A stretch of 64,000 bases of DNA from Lycorma delicatula. Its lineage: Eukaryota > Arthropoda > Insecta > Hemiptera > Fulgoridae. Position 1 is the first letter of the stretch. Each line of letters opens with the position of its first letter. The position numbers and the translations under genes are program-made. Shown here one piece after another: positions 48,421 to 59,989 of the stretch. Under the pieces are notes generated by a model. It was not told the origin of the DNA. It was given only the letters and a program-made list of their open reading frames with translations, and ran no database searches. The DNA lies in NCBI RefSeq assembly GCF_047948215.1, contig NC_134458.1:142518036-142582035 (forward strand), written 5' to 3'.

Positions 48421-49319
48421 TATTATATTTTGTTATTAAAATATTTTGTCGATCCGAAATAGATGAAAACTGCATTTGAAAAAGCATTCAAGCATTGAAA
48501 AAGCATTCGTAGGATTGGGTTTTATTTTTGATAAGTTTATTTTACATATTTTTAGGCTGTATTTTTTTTTTAACTCGAAGAAAGATGTAAATCGCGACTA
48601 AATATAATAAAAATTACGGAAATCGGTAAAGAAATTATTTAATATCTTTATTATTTAATAGGATAGACAGGTATCAACTTTTTTCACCAGAAAGAAATAT
48701 TTAGCTGTAATTTCAGAATTTGGCTCACTGAATATGAGTTCGAAACAGTTAAGGTGATCAGAATCAAAATTCTGTGAGTGGTACAACTTTTCAGCGACCT
48801 GTTTCATTTTGCTCTTATTTTTTTTTTCATTCACAACATGGATAAATCCTAAGTTCTTGTTGGTACATATGTTTGTTTATACTTGCGTGTGTTTATATGT
48901 GTGCGTGTACTTTCGCACGCTTGGGAGTGTTTTATGTTACTATCTCAATCTCATTCAATTAGTAACAGATTCCAAGAAAAACAGATATCTCTTTAAATAC
49001 AAATCGAGTAATTCATGAATTTAGTTTATATTTTATTAGTATTTTACCTCTTAATCAATTATTAATTATTCTTTTTAAAACTTTTTATTTTTATAAATAT
49101 TTTGTAGATTGTTAGAATTGTCCTTCGGTATTATTCCTCCAGTCTGGCAGAACAACAAATTGTAAAAATGAAATAAATGAAAAAATATTCGAACGATTAA
49201 CATACGAAATATACGGGTACCAGAACAAAAGTTTCTAGCGAAACGAAAATATCTATATCGTCCTGTCTTAATTATTCCCTAACTATTAGTCTCAGAGACG
49301 TAAATGCGGTGTCATTTTT
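48421..49319. other. AT-rich noncoding
   Basis: Nothing recognised. 48875-48925 has TG-alternating stretches. The 69-codon frame at 48809-49018 has no domain. Confidence 0.4.
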
Positions 49320-49920
49320 TAATTTTCCTGATCAGCTCGCCGATACGACTGAGTTTTGCGTCACTGACGAACGGGTTGGTGAGAAGGGGACACAACGCAG
49401 ATCGGTCAAAACTGGCGCTCTCGCTCATTTCCATTCAGTGTAGCTCATGACTTAGACGTGATAGCTCGGTGATTCGTGTGTTTGTGCTTAGAGTTTGTCG
49501 AGATAGATCGATTTAACTAATAATATGTATATGTTGAACAATATTTATGTGTAAAAAATTAAAGTGAACATGTAAAAAAATATAAAAATTCAATATGTCA
49601 GCCTCAGTCCGCGCAAAAGCCAGCCGGAAGTATAAATTACGCATATCGTCTGAAAGAGGAGTTATAGATCACGCACAGGTATTCCAATGTCCGGTGCCGA
49701 GCGAGCGAGAGAGACTGTTTCAGGAGCGTCGCAAAGTTGGCACGACGCACTCAGTGAACGACGCAGACGGCGCGAACACCTCTACCGCCGCTTATTATGC
49801 CTTCTGTTTTTTACTTCTCATATCACAAACCGATGTTGAACTAAATTGTCGTCGAATATTAGTCGAAATAAATATCATGTACCATTTAGTGTCTGTTTTA
49901 TGTTAAAATTAAATTTAGTA
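49320..49920 (+). promoter_or_regulatory. CpG-rich island, candidate promoter and first exon of an unidentified host gene
   Basis: Sequence here changes abruptly from AT-rich to mixed composition with many CpG dinucleotides (densest at 49325-49500 and 49595-49800). A tcagtg initiator-like word lies at about 49435. The ATG at 49595 opens 103 codons. The first 28 residues (starting MSASVRAKASRKYKLRISSE) are basic with balanced codon use. A possible splice donor, cacag followed by gtattc, lies at about 49674-49684; past it the frame looks less protein-like. I do not recognise the protein. Alternatives: the long terminal repeat or 5' end of an unrecognised retroelement. Confidence 0.35.
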
Positions 49921-49974
49921 TGCAGTCAGTGTCTCGTTTTTATTTCAATCCAATTTACTAAAAGTGACTCGCTG

Positions 49975-50122
49975 ACATATAGACTGACCAATCTATCTGT
50001 AGAGTTGGCCAAATGAAGGAACTAAAATGTTCCATTGGAGATTTTCAATATTGTTAAAAAATAAAATACGATGGTCGCTCTCCCATTTAATTCTACAGAT
50101 AAGTTGATCGGTCTGTAGCTCG
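49975..50122. mobile_element. MITE-like element with imperfect inverted repeats of about 33 bp
   Basis: The segment from about 49980 (gactgaccaatctatctgta, then gagttggccaaatg) is the inverse of 50080-50118 (catttaattctacagataag, then ttgatcggtctgt), with a few mismatches. The loop of about 70 bases is noncoding. No second copy is in the window, so the element status rests on structure only. Confidence 0.5.
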
Positions 50123-51820
50123 AAGGAATTCCATCCAATGTCTTTAACGTTTCACCTTAAATCAACGGCCATTCGCCCCGACACAACCCCACCCGATTTT
50201 TTTCTTTATATATTTTCACAATCCACATAATTCCTTTTAAAATCTTTGTATATAAGATTACATGAATTTGTAACTTTAATATTTTACCGACTACTTTTTA
50301 ATAATTGTAATGTTTCTACCGTTTTTAATTTAATTTATGTTTTATATTTTAATGGATTTTGATTTATTATAATCATTGATTGTATAAATATATATTTTAG
50401 TACCTGTCTCCATTTTATTAGAAATGTTTATAGATATTCATTTATGTTAAGCTCGATTAATATATAATTTAATTATAACTTAACAATTAAGTTATATTTA
50501 AAAGAAGAAAGAAACAAACAAATTTGATATGGTAATATATTGATGTAAATTTAATTTGATTATTTTGAATGGTTGAACTCATATTAGATCATATAGTGTG
50601 TATTGGATATTGTCAAAGAATTTTGTTTATATATTATGGCAGTAAAGTAAATTATTAATATTAATTGTGGAAGTGGGTAAGGATTTTTCTTAAGGAAGTA
50701 TGAGCCTTTTCTTAGGTTCCACTGTACTACCTGGATAAAAATCAATATGTTGTGATATATATTTGTACTATTTAACGCAGTCGTTTAAAAGGTAGTGTGC
50801 TGTTTCCTTTATCTGCATAATTGAGGTAAAGGTACCTCAGTTTTTCTAGTAATTATCGGTAGTTGGATTTCCTCTCCGTGAAAGAATATTGAAATACTCG
50901 TAGGATGAGATTGTTGTTCTTTTGCGGTTTATCCAAAGCCTATCTTTAGCTTATCTTTCTTATCTACTACAAATTCGTATCTTCTATCTCTTTTCTTTCC
51001 GACAGTATTCTGTGTGTTTTGATGATAAATCCGCTGAATTTTTATTAAGGTCGTGAATATTCTCTTTTTTTTATTGGCGCGATACTGTATTACGACCCGG
51101 AAATTCTTGTTTAAGAATTATTGATTCTTTACCGAAGCTTTATAAAATGCTCAACCTGCTGTAGCTTGTTTATCGAGTTGGGTCAGGTTTCTCTTAATCC
51201 TTCTATATACATAATTCCTGTCAATTGTGTAAGTTATCGTGTGTTCTTTCCTCCCCTGGAATTGTTATTTATTTTCTTTCGGTCGAAACTTTTTAAGATT
51301 AACTGTAAGTTGAATTAAGTTCTTTCTTTTTAACCTACAACAGAATGGTTGTAATATAATATTGCAAATATGTGTCTTTGTACCTTTTTCATTTAAATAT
51401 CATCTATTATATTTTTAAATGATTTGATATACCAACGCCAATGAGAAGTTGCGATTTCGGTTTTATTGTACCATTACGCTGTTATACATTCGTTATTTCT
51501 GATGATGATATAGCTTTGATATTAGAATTCTATAATAATTACAAAGAAAGTTCTTCCCTATTTAAAAATAAAAAGTCACCCGACATCGTTTCATCTGCCT
51601 TAGGCTTACTAATTCACATTTTTACCCTACACAGCGAAGAAAGGAAGACCTTTTTGGATGAATTACATTTTCTCTCTCTTTCTGCTGCTTCCCCCGATTT
51701 TACTCTTCCTTACCAGCTCACCCATTTACAATACCATTCCCAATCGTGTTAGTGAGTGAGTGATTAAAACTTTATGATATCAATGAATGAAGAGGGTTTA
51801 AAAATAACCTCCCCTCTTTG

Positions 51821-51866
<46 letters not shown>

Positions 51867-52058
51867 AAGTAACTCTGTAGATCGGTATGACGGAACGATT
51901 TATACTTTTATAATTTTTTTTTTCTTAAGAAAAGGCATTTAACATTTCATAAAAAAAAGTCACGTCATTCTTATTATTATAAAAAGCAACAATAACTTGA
52001 ATCTTGAATTTTCATTTCATCTGCATATTAATTCATTTATGTTTTCATCTTTTTTTTT
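50123..52058. other. AT-rich noncoding, (AT)n at 51824-51863
   Basis: No gene recognised. The 103-codon frame at 51441-51752 is the longest here but has no identifiable domain and runs into a C/T-rich tract. The (AT)n at 51824-51863 is uninterrupted. Confidence 0.4.
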
Positions 52059-52144
52059 AATTCTTTTCTGACAAGAATTCTTCCTGTAATATTACAAAAA
52101 GAATTCTTTTCTGACAAGAATTCTTCCTGTAATATTACAAAAAG
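52059..52144. repeat. Perfect 43-bp tandem duplication
   Basis: 52059-52101 and 52102-52144 are identical, each beginning aattcttttctgacaag and ending attacaaaaag. Identity with no differences implies a recent duplication or an assembly artefact. Confidence 0.95.
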
Positions 52145-52306
52145 GTATTAAAATTATACAAAAATCTCGAGTGTCAGACAAGTTGAATCACTTGAAAACA
52201 GTATTATTAATTCTAACATGTTTCTTTTCGTTTTTAAAGCAAAAATCTTTTTTTTCTTGTATTGTGATCAGGTGTTTTTTTATGAAATTTTTTTCCTTAT
52301 TATCCT

Positions 52307-52601
52307 TTCTTTCTTTTTGTTGTACTGCTTCCGGTAATTACCGTTCAGATAATACTTCAAAGGATGAATGAGGATGATATGTATGAGTGTAAATGAAGTG
52401 CATTCTTGTACACTCTCAGTTCGACCATTCCTAAGATGTGGTTAATTGAAACCCAGCCACCAAGGAACACCGGTATCCACTATCTAGTATTCAAATCCGT
52501 GTAAAAATAACTGACTTTATTAGGACTTGAACGCTGGAACTCCCGACTTCCAAATCAGCTGATTTGGGAAGTCGCGTTCACCACTAGACCAACCCGGTGG
52601 G
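52307..52601 (-). mobile_element. Full-length tRNA-derived SINE (family B) with 15-bp target-site duplication
   Basis: tttccttattatcct occurs at 52292-52306 and 52602-52616, flanking the element exactly. On the minus strand it begins cccaccgggttggtctagtg (A box tggtctagtgg), passes a palindromic anticodon-stem-like segment around aaatcagctgattt, reaches the B box gttcaagtcc (about 52529-52538), then the family body (matching 865-1010 and 31006-31037), and ends in an A-rich tail (complement of 52307-52320). Such elements are transcribed by RNA polymerase III from the internal promoter and copied by a LINE enzyme. It is the reference copy of this family in the window. Confidence 0.9.
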
Positions 52602-53355
52602 TTTCCTTATTATCCTACTTAAATTTCAAATTATTGAAATTTTTTATAAATGATCTTCTACAATTAAAGTTTTTTTTGTATTTAAAATATTGAATTTCGT
52701 GTTTTTGTATGTGTGTGTGCGCGCGCGCCTCTTTTTTTGCTGATAAGTATTTTATACATATTTTACCAAGATTTTGAGAATATCTACACCAGTCATGAAA
52801 TTTTTACTTTTAACTGATTGGACAAAAAAATACAAGATTTAAAATATAAGTATTCGAAGATAATGAAAAAAACGTTTGAGTATATTTTAGATGGAAATGT
52901 CTTGGATTAAAATATTTCGTACTTTTTTTTTATTATCTATTCACGATTAAGTGAAGTAAATTTATATTGTTTCCTTTGTTTTTAACAGTTATCCTTTTTG
53001 AAATAATTTACTTTGTTTTCCAAAACTTTTAATAATATTTGTGAGTTTTAAAGTTATTCACAAAATTTTATTCCCTTTTTATAATATTGTAAAAATAAAT
53101 GACCTGCTTTACTTGGTAAGTCATCGATTTCTTTGTCAATAATTATAGCCATTTTTTTTATTTTTTGTGTAACATAATGTTTAAGTATAACAATTTAAAA
53201 TATATAATATATGGTTGATTGATAGAGGAAGACGTTTTCGGTGAACCTGGTGTGTTTGGTGGTAGAAAACGTGTTTTTTTCTATCTAAAAAAACAGAGCT
53301 AAATCATGAACCAAATTAAAATCACCAAAACATGTGTTCTTCCATCTAATATATT

Positions 53356-53426
53356 TTTTTTTTTTTTTGTCTTCAGTCATTTGACTGGTTTGATGCAGCT
53401 CTCCAAGATTCCCTATCCAGTGCTAG
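53356..53426 (-). mobile_element. Very short retroposed element with poly(A) tail and 11-bp target-site duplication
   Basis: tctaatatatt is present at 53345-53355 and again at 53427-53437. Between them a run of 13 T (poly(A) on the minus strand) is followed by 58 bases (gtcttcagtcatttgactgg ... gtgctag). The structure is a textbook retroposon insertion. The sequence cttcagtcatttgactgg then tttgatgcagctctccaa is, from memory, a conserved short repeat seen in several insects. The exact family name is not asserted. Confidence 0.8.
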
Positions 53427-53437
53427 TCTAATATATT

Positions 53438-55557
53438 ATATAAATTTTTTCGAAGAAATTAGTTTATTAAAGTATTTTGCATTCATTTTAATTTTATGAT
53501 TTTTTTGTATTTAACTAAAAATTTTCATGCACCAACAATAAATTTAAACAAAATTAATAGTATAAAACCCTATTTGTAGTTGTATATTGTAGGCTTATTT
53601 CTCCAAAAATTAATTCTTTGAAATATAACAAATTCATACTATGATTGTTCGGATATTTTTAAAATATTACAGATTAAACAGTACTTATGAAGTATCATTA
53701 GGTTTTTTCCTCAATTGTAAATTAATCGCTTAGCATAATTTATCTTCATACAGAAATGGAAAATGTTGCCTAAATTAGAATAAAAGTAAAATTACTAAAC
53801 GCAGTATAATGAAAGAAATTAAATCGAAAGTAATGTTAACATTTTTCCAGCCATTATATTTTTCCAACTACTAAATATTTTTCTTCTTTTACAGAAAATT
53901 ATTTAGTAGCATCCCGCTCTACGACGTAGTCAGAAATAAGATAAAAATTATTAATTCACCCCTTTATTTATAAGGAAAATACAGTAAATTGAGCAGAAGT
54001 AAGGAGGAATTACGTAACCATTAAAGGGGCAAACATTTTATTTTAGTAATATGTGTGTTAATATATAATTAGATTATATACCTACAGATTGATTTATTTG
54101 TAAAGCTATCTCTTCTGATTTATTATTAACTATTTGTTAGTTAAAATACTTAAGCTGCAAATAGCTCTATTTAATTTAAACAGCTACCATATTCATGTTG
54201 TATTGTACCTATTTACATTTTTTAGTAACCTAAATTGGTGATGCTACCCATTTTGGGAATCTTTCGAAGATACGAAAAGTGTAATTAACAATAAGATTGT
54301 ACTAAAATTTATATTAATATTGTACAAAAGTTTGTTTATAACACGGGAAAATCATTAAAAAATTGTAGTAAATGGTGGTGGTGGTGCTACACATTTACTG
54401 AGAAAGCCCACGGTGTTATTAATTTTTTTGTTTTTTTGTTATTGAAATACTCTTTTACAAAAAAAATACTTCACTTTTACATTAAATATATATATATATC
54501 CGGGCCTTCATTAGTTCATGTATATTTACATATACTAATCTGTACATATAAATATATATGTATATATATATATATATATTAATTTTTTTTTTGTTAGGTC
54601 TACTGTACTTTTTAAAAATTTAAACCGCATCCAAAGACAGCGGTTTTGTAAAATCTCTTTTTTGTTAAAGTAAAAGTAAGTAAGGGTTAGAAAATAGGGA
54701 TGAAAATCGTTGGTGGTTGGAGGAAGGGTGAAATTGTTAAGACAATGAACTTAAAGGGTGGATTGTAGATTGCTTGGTAAGAGGAAGTTGGTGAAGTGGA
54801 TGGAAAGGCTTAAGGCTTTTCACGTCTTCTATAAAATCTTCAGTGACGAAATGAATTGAGACGAACTACGTTAACGAACAGTGGTTACTGAAATGTCTTA
54901 AAGAACAATCACAAAAAAAATTTCTTCAACACATTTTCTCCGTATTTAAGTTAACTTTGTTTGATATATATCTGTTTAATGTCTAATATTTATATCTAAT
55001 GACTTAGTTTTCTGTGTATTTCTGATGGTATTTATACCGGTAGAACTAAATTAAAAGTTAATTCAATTAATTCGATTTAAAAGTATAGTTCTTTGGTCGG
55101 TGGTTTCGATTCGTGTGGTGACAACGAAGAATTTAATATCTTAGGTCAAATTTAGTTTTGAAATTAAATATGTACGATTTTTTTTTACATTGATAATTTT
55201 TAAATTACTATGATAAAATAAATAACAGACTTGTGTCGTGTGCATTGTGTATTTATATTTTTCTCAAAAATAACTTATACTGTAATTTCTTTTAACAGTT
55301 TTAAGCATCGAGGTTAATTGTATAAGTTAAATTTACGAATAATTTCTCATGTAGCACTTTCTTTCAAATGTTACTCTTCAATCTTGTATTTCCTAAGTTA
55401 TGTACTCGGGTCGCTTTAGCTTTTTTAACGATCTACCACATTTCTTTCTCTTTTCACGGGCCTTCATTCTGTTTTCCTTTATATTCATAATCCATCACTT
55501 ATATAAATTTAAAACATACAATTTCCCCTTTCTTTAGGCTCCACAGGCTTTCACACG
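53438..55557. other. AT-rich noncoding
   Basis: Short (TA)n runs at 54487-54500 and 54541-54580. A G/A-rich patch at 54690-54830 and a C/T-rich patch at 55440-55550. No gene recognised. Confidence 0.45.
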
Positions 55558-55599
55558 GACAATCACGACAATCTACTAAAGTAGATTGTCGTGATTGTC
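55558..55599. repeat. Perfect 42-bp palindrome (20-bp arms, 2-base spacer)
   Basis: 55558-55577 (gacaatcacgacaatctact) and 55580-55599 are exact reverse complements, separated only by aa. No flanking coding sequence explains it. Confidence 0.97.
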
Positions 55600-57736
55600 G
55601 TACAAGATAATTCTTATAAAATAGTTTTCAGTTCTTACTCTTTCTCTTTCTCTCCCCTCCCTTTTAATCTAAATATTACATATTCTTAAAAATTCATAAA
55701 TGATCTGCTTTTTTTCTCTAATTTAAATTATGTAATTGGAAGTTGAAAAAAAAATTATGTACTGTTTACGACTCATTTATTTACGTAATCCCCCAACAGA
55801 GCCAGTTAACGAAACCATAGCGATTTCCAAACCAAGGTATATTTACTGTATTTGTTTAGATATCTTTGTTAAAAGTTCCTTTTAATTGTAAATAAAATAA
55901 ATACGTAATACGTTCTATTACGCTAGTACATTAAGTTACGGTAATTTTATAAAGAAAATTGTTTTAGAAATAGCATGAAAGGCATTGCTTGTTAATTTAA
56001 TATTAAAAGAACTAGTATTTATTCTTTTTTTGAAGGTGGTATTATAGAGAAGAATCAATTGTTTTATTACTTACAATTTTTCAAATCTGTCTAGATTAAA
56101 GAAATCTGAATGTTCTTTAAAAAAGCAAAGGAAAAAGTAATCTTTTAAAATTGTTATTTTCCAACCCTTTTAAAAGAAGGAAATATCATGAGTAAAGAAG
56201 TATAAATGTTAATGTAGACACTGCAAATGAAGAAAACACAATGAATTTTTCAGAAGAAAGGTTATAGAGGTTGAATTTCAAAATAAGAATTATCTAACGA
56301 GCTAAGACCCTCTTAGTCTCAATATCAGAAAACACACCGACCATAAGAGGGGTTAAAAAATACTAAGGGGTGGAAGTTGTATAAAAAAAAACAGAAAAGG
56401 AGAAAAAGGAAAGAGCTAATTTCCACCAATGTAATGAATAATTTGCGATCGGTGATTTTCTCTTGAATTATGGGCAATTCTTGATACGAGGGTGGGCCAA
56501 TTTGAATTAGAATCTTTTTTTGTCACTACTGTTTTTTTTTTCTTTTACTCTTCTGTTTTCAGTGACGGAGAATTTCTATGTAAAAATATTCTCCCTAATT
56601 GTTGTTCTGTTTGTTTGATTTTATACGGAAACATTCTTTTACCTTTTTCCATTTATAAAACTAAAAATTTTGAATTTTTTTATCAATATTTAATTTTTAC
56701 AAAATTGTAATTTTTCATTTATTTGTAATTTGGATACTGTAAATTCAGTATATTTCTCCTCAGTACCCGATAATCTAACATGAAATTTTTACATCATTAT
56801 TTGATTAAACCTTTCTGGCAAGCGATATAAAATCACTTAAGATAAATATATATTAGAATTGCAAAGTAATATTTTTTTATACCTTTTAAAAATAATTGAT
56901 ACAACTCTGAATTTTGTACTTTAAAACAGCTTCCATGTTTATTCATTTTTAATTTAAAGCATGAAAATCACGTAAAATAAATAAAAATGATTAGTTATTA
57001 AAATTTTACGTCAAATAGTGAATTGGGACGTTCTGATTTCGAAACATGATCAGATGTAAGCCGTACTCATAACATGTGGAATTCTTGACATAATTCTTTG
57101 CAGAAAATTTTATGAAAATCAGATATTGGATACAAAAATATGTATTGTGTAAAAGATTGGACTAACGTATCAAGTACTTTATAACTAACCGGTTTTTGAC
57201 GAACTAAACTTTTCAAATTATCTGTCAATACTCTTCCGTCATTTCTGATTTAGTTGTTTAAAACCCAACATTTATTATTTTCAGAAAAACTAGACGTAAT
57301 TTTTTTTCAAAAATCAAAAAATAAATTGATTTATTTATTTTTTTCTAAAGTTGACAAATAATTATTGTATAATTTTATTAATACATGTACTGTGTTGTAT
57401 AAATGTGAAAAATAACAAGTTACACTTTGTTTACTATCAATTAAATGACTAAAAACATAACGACAGAATAACTTATATATCAGATATATGATAAAAGAAT
57501 ATTTATTTCCTATGATAATATTAGTAGACTGTAGTTTTTAATAATTATAAAAATACAATTTTAGGTTAGGAATGTTTCTTTAACTGCTTGATTATTAGTA
57601 ATGCGTGAATATTTGTGCTAAGGTGCATCTGTCAAAAAAAAAAATGATTGTTTAAATTGTTTTATTATTGAATACGAAATTATTACATTAACCATTCTCA
57701 ATTCGTAAAAATAAAACTATGTATATGGGATACTAA
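55600..57736. other. AT-rich noncoding
   Basis: No gene recognised. The frame at 56492-56710 is F/Y/L-rich chance translation. Confidence 0.4.
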
Positions 57737-57739
57737 CGT

Positions 57740-58500
57740 CAACCGGGAGCTGAACGCTCCTGTAACCTTGAACGAATTAAAGGATGTACTTGCAAATTTA
57801 AATTCTTCTAACCCTGGGCCTGATGGAATATTATATGTCTTCTTACGGGACCTCCCAGATGAAGGTCTCCACCGCCTTTAACACCTGTTCAACATTACCC
57901 TATAGGAAGGAGTGTTTCCAAAAGTCTGGAGGGAGGCTGTAATTATCCCAGTGGCTAATCCCAATCGTGGCTTCTCTTTGCCAGAGAATTACCGTCCGAT
58001 TGCTTTAACATGCACCCTATGCAAGGTGATGGAGAAGATAATAGATAACAAACTAAAATTTCATTTGGGAAGAATTAAATTCTTCTCCCAGTACCAGTAC
58101 GAGTTCAGAGAAAAGAGATCTACCATGGATCATCTAGTATCTGTACAGACGCATGTGTATGAGGCATTTTCCTCTAATGAGCATCTCCTTGCAGCGACCT
58201 TAGATATTGAAAAGGCCTCTGAGATGGTCTGGAAAGAGAGGATAATCTTACTACAAAACTGTATTAACAGATAATGTTGAACTTTGTGGCTAATTTTCTT
58301 AACAAACGGACGATCCGTGTTAGGCTAATAGGTACTTTCATACGTCTTTGAAATTAAAAACGGAGTCCCTTAGGGATCTGTCCTAAGTGTGATGCTCTTC
58401 TTGGTGGTTATTAATGGGCTACCTGATGTGATCACTCCAAAGGTGAAAAAAAATATTTTCTCTGACAATATAAAAATATAACATATATTAAATATAACAA
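57740..58500 (+). pseudogene. LINE reverse transcriptase domain, degenerate
   Basis: Blocks appear in the family's order: LNELKDVLANLNSSNPGPDG, FPKVWREAVIIPVANPN, ENYRPIALTCTLCKVMEKII, FFSQYQYEFREKRSTMDHLV, AATLDIEKASEMVW (block A; its first aspartate is kept, while the position usually D in AYDxxW reads E), NGVP-stop-GSVLSVMLFL and INGLPDVI, and FSDNIKIY where the family has FADDxxxY. The catalytic double aspartate is therefore D-N, and a stop replaces the glutamine of GVPQGS at about 58368. The 120-codon frame 57912-58274 covers the middle part; its first methionine is internal. The enzyme would have copied the element RNA at the target site. It is inactive here. Confidence 0.85.
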
Positions 58501-59084
58501 AATAAACATATAACTGACAATATAACCACTTGTAGAGGCAAGAAAATTGAAACTGCTAGGGAAATAATGCAGAATTCTCAGAAACTCAATTCAAAGATGG
58601 GCATAATATAGTGGTTTCAAAATGTCAGAAACTAAGTCAAGATTTAATGTTTGCTTAAGACAGCTAGACGGATTCAAGAACATGGTCAAATTAAACTTAG
58701 GTGAAGAGGTGATAAAGGGAACAAACGAGATTAAACTTGTAGGTGTGGCTTTTGATTACTACTTCTCGAGCCATATTATAAATACATTAAGGGTAAATTT
58801 CTAAGGAGAATTAATGTCCTTAAACTATAATACGTTAGTACGGGGGTGCTAACAAATACATCATTCTGAACACATAGAGAAGCATTGTTTTGTCGGAAGA
58901 TGAAGTACTGGTCTATCCTGTACCCCTATACCAAGTTTATTAACGGAATCCTATGATCTTCCATTACATTACCGGAGGAAATACCAGGCTACCAAGTACG
59001 CGATCATCCCAACCCTCATAGGGGAAGACACCCGCATTTTGATGATTCCGGTCGCCACACTATCCTCCGTTCCTAGCCCTGATG

Positions 59085-59800
59085 GGATTTAACGGTAGTC
59101 ATCTTTTGCCCTCTAAATTTTTACATCTCACAGTAATAAGCCAGTCCTCGCTGGGATCTCACCGATTTAAATGCCTCGGTTGACATTTGCATTAGTGAGA
59201 TAATGACACAGCCTTCGCCTTCGCTGTAGCCTTATTTCGGACAATCTTGACTGTCCCACTTTGTTACCCTCTGAACTAGCTAACCGAGTTAGCGGAAGCA
59301 CGAACTCTGCACCTAGTTCTACACTTTATTGAGCCAATTGTGTAGATGTCTCATAATTTTCGAGGCAATTTAATAATATACCACCAAAAATGTTTTTCTT
59401 AACTACGAAATTTATTCATAGTTTCCTTAGTGAACTCAAATTTAGTTCATACCCCTGACTTAGTTAAATTATGGACTCCGGTCTGGTCTACCAGAGTGAG
59501 GCAGACAGACCTCCTACTCCCACTCAGCTCTATCCCAGAGTCCCGCGTGATATTTACTTCCACTTAAACTACCATCGTCGAGATGGCGCAACATCTCACG
59601 GCTACATGGCAATCCGTGCCCTCGGCAGTGCCGTTACCATCTCACCGACAGCGATGCTTGCCTATTCAAAATAACAGTCCTTGTCAAAACGACACTACAT
59701 CTCACAGCTGTATGGTTAACCATACACTCGGTAATGCAGTCGTCGTTCCGCAGACAGCAAACATTATAATAATAATTACCTTACTTTCTGATTAACCGTG
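59085..59800 (+). repeat. Less AT-rich segment of unknown origin inside the LINE, with a 106-bp internal tandem repeat
   Basis: It lies between the polymerase thumb and RNase H, does not continue their reading frame, and is richer in C than the LINE around it. Two tandem copies of a unit of about 106 bases begin at 59591 and 59697 (acatctcacggctacatgg versus acatctcacagctgtatgg; further down ctcggcagtgccgt versus ctcggtaatgcagt). Inference: a nested insertion of another repeat. Confidence 0.55.
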
Positions 59801-59989
59801 GCCAAATATACGATTAGCAGGTCCCGTCTTTCCAACTGCTCAAGGTAGATGACCAGGCCCACTCACACTCTAAAACTCGAGGGATAGAAGTCCTTACCGC
59901 AGCCTTTCAACTTCCGATTATATATGCTATATCCAGTCCTGTCTGTTCCGAAGAAGACGTAAACGGGACCCACGTTACCAATCTGGTAG

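Noticed and set aside
51441..51752. 103-codon open frame as a host exon
   Set aside because: No recognisable domain, drift into C/T-rich low complexity, and no splice or promoter context that I could support.
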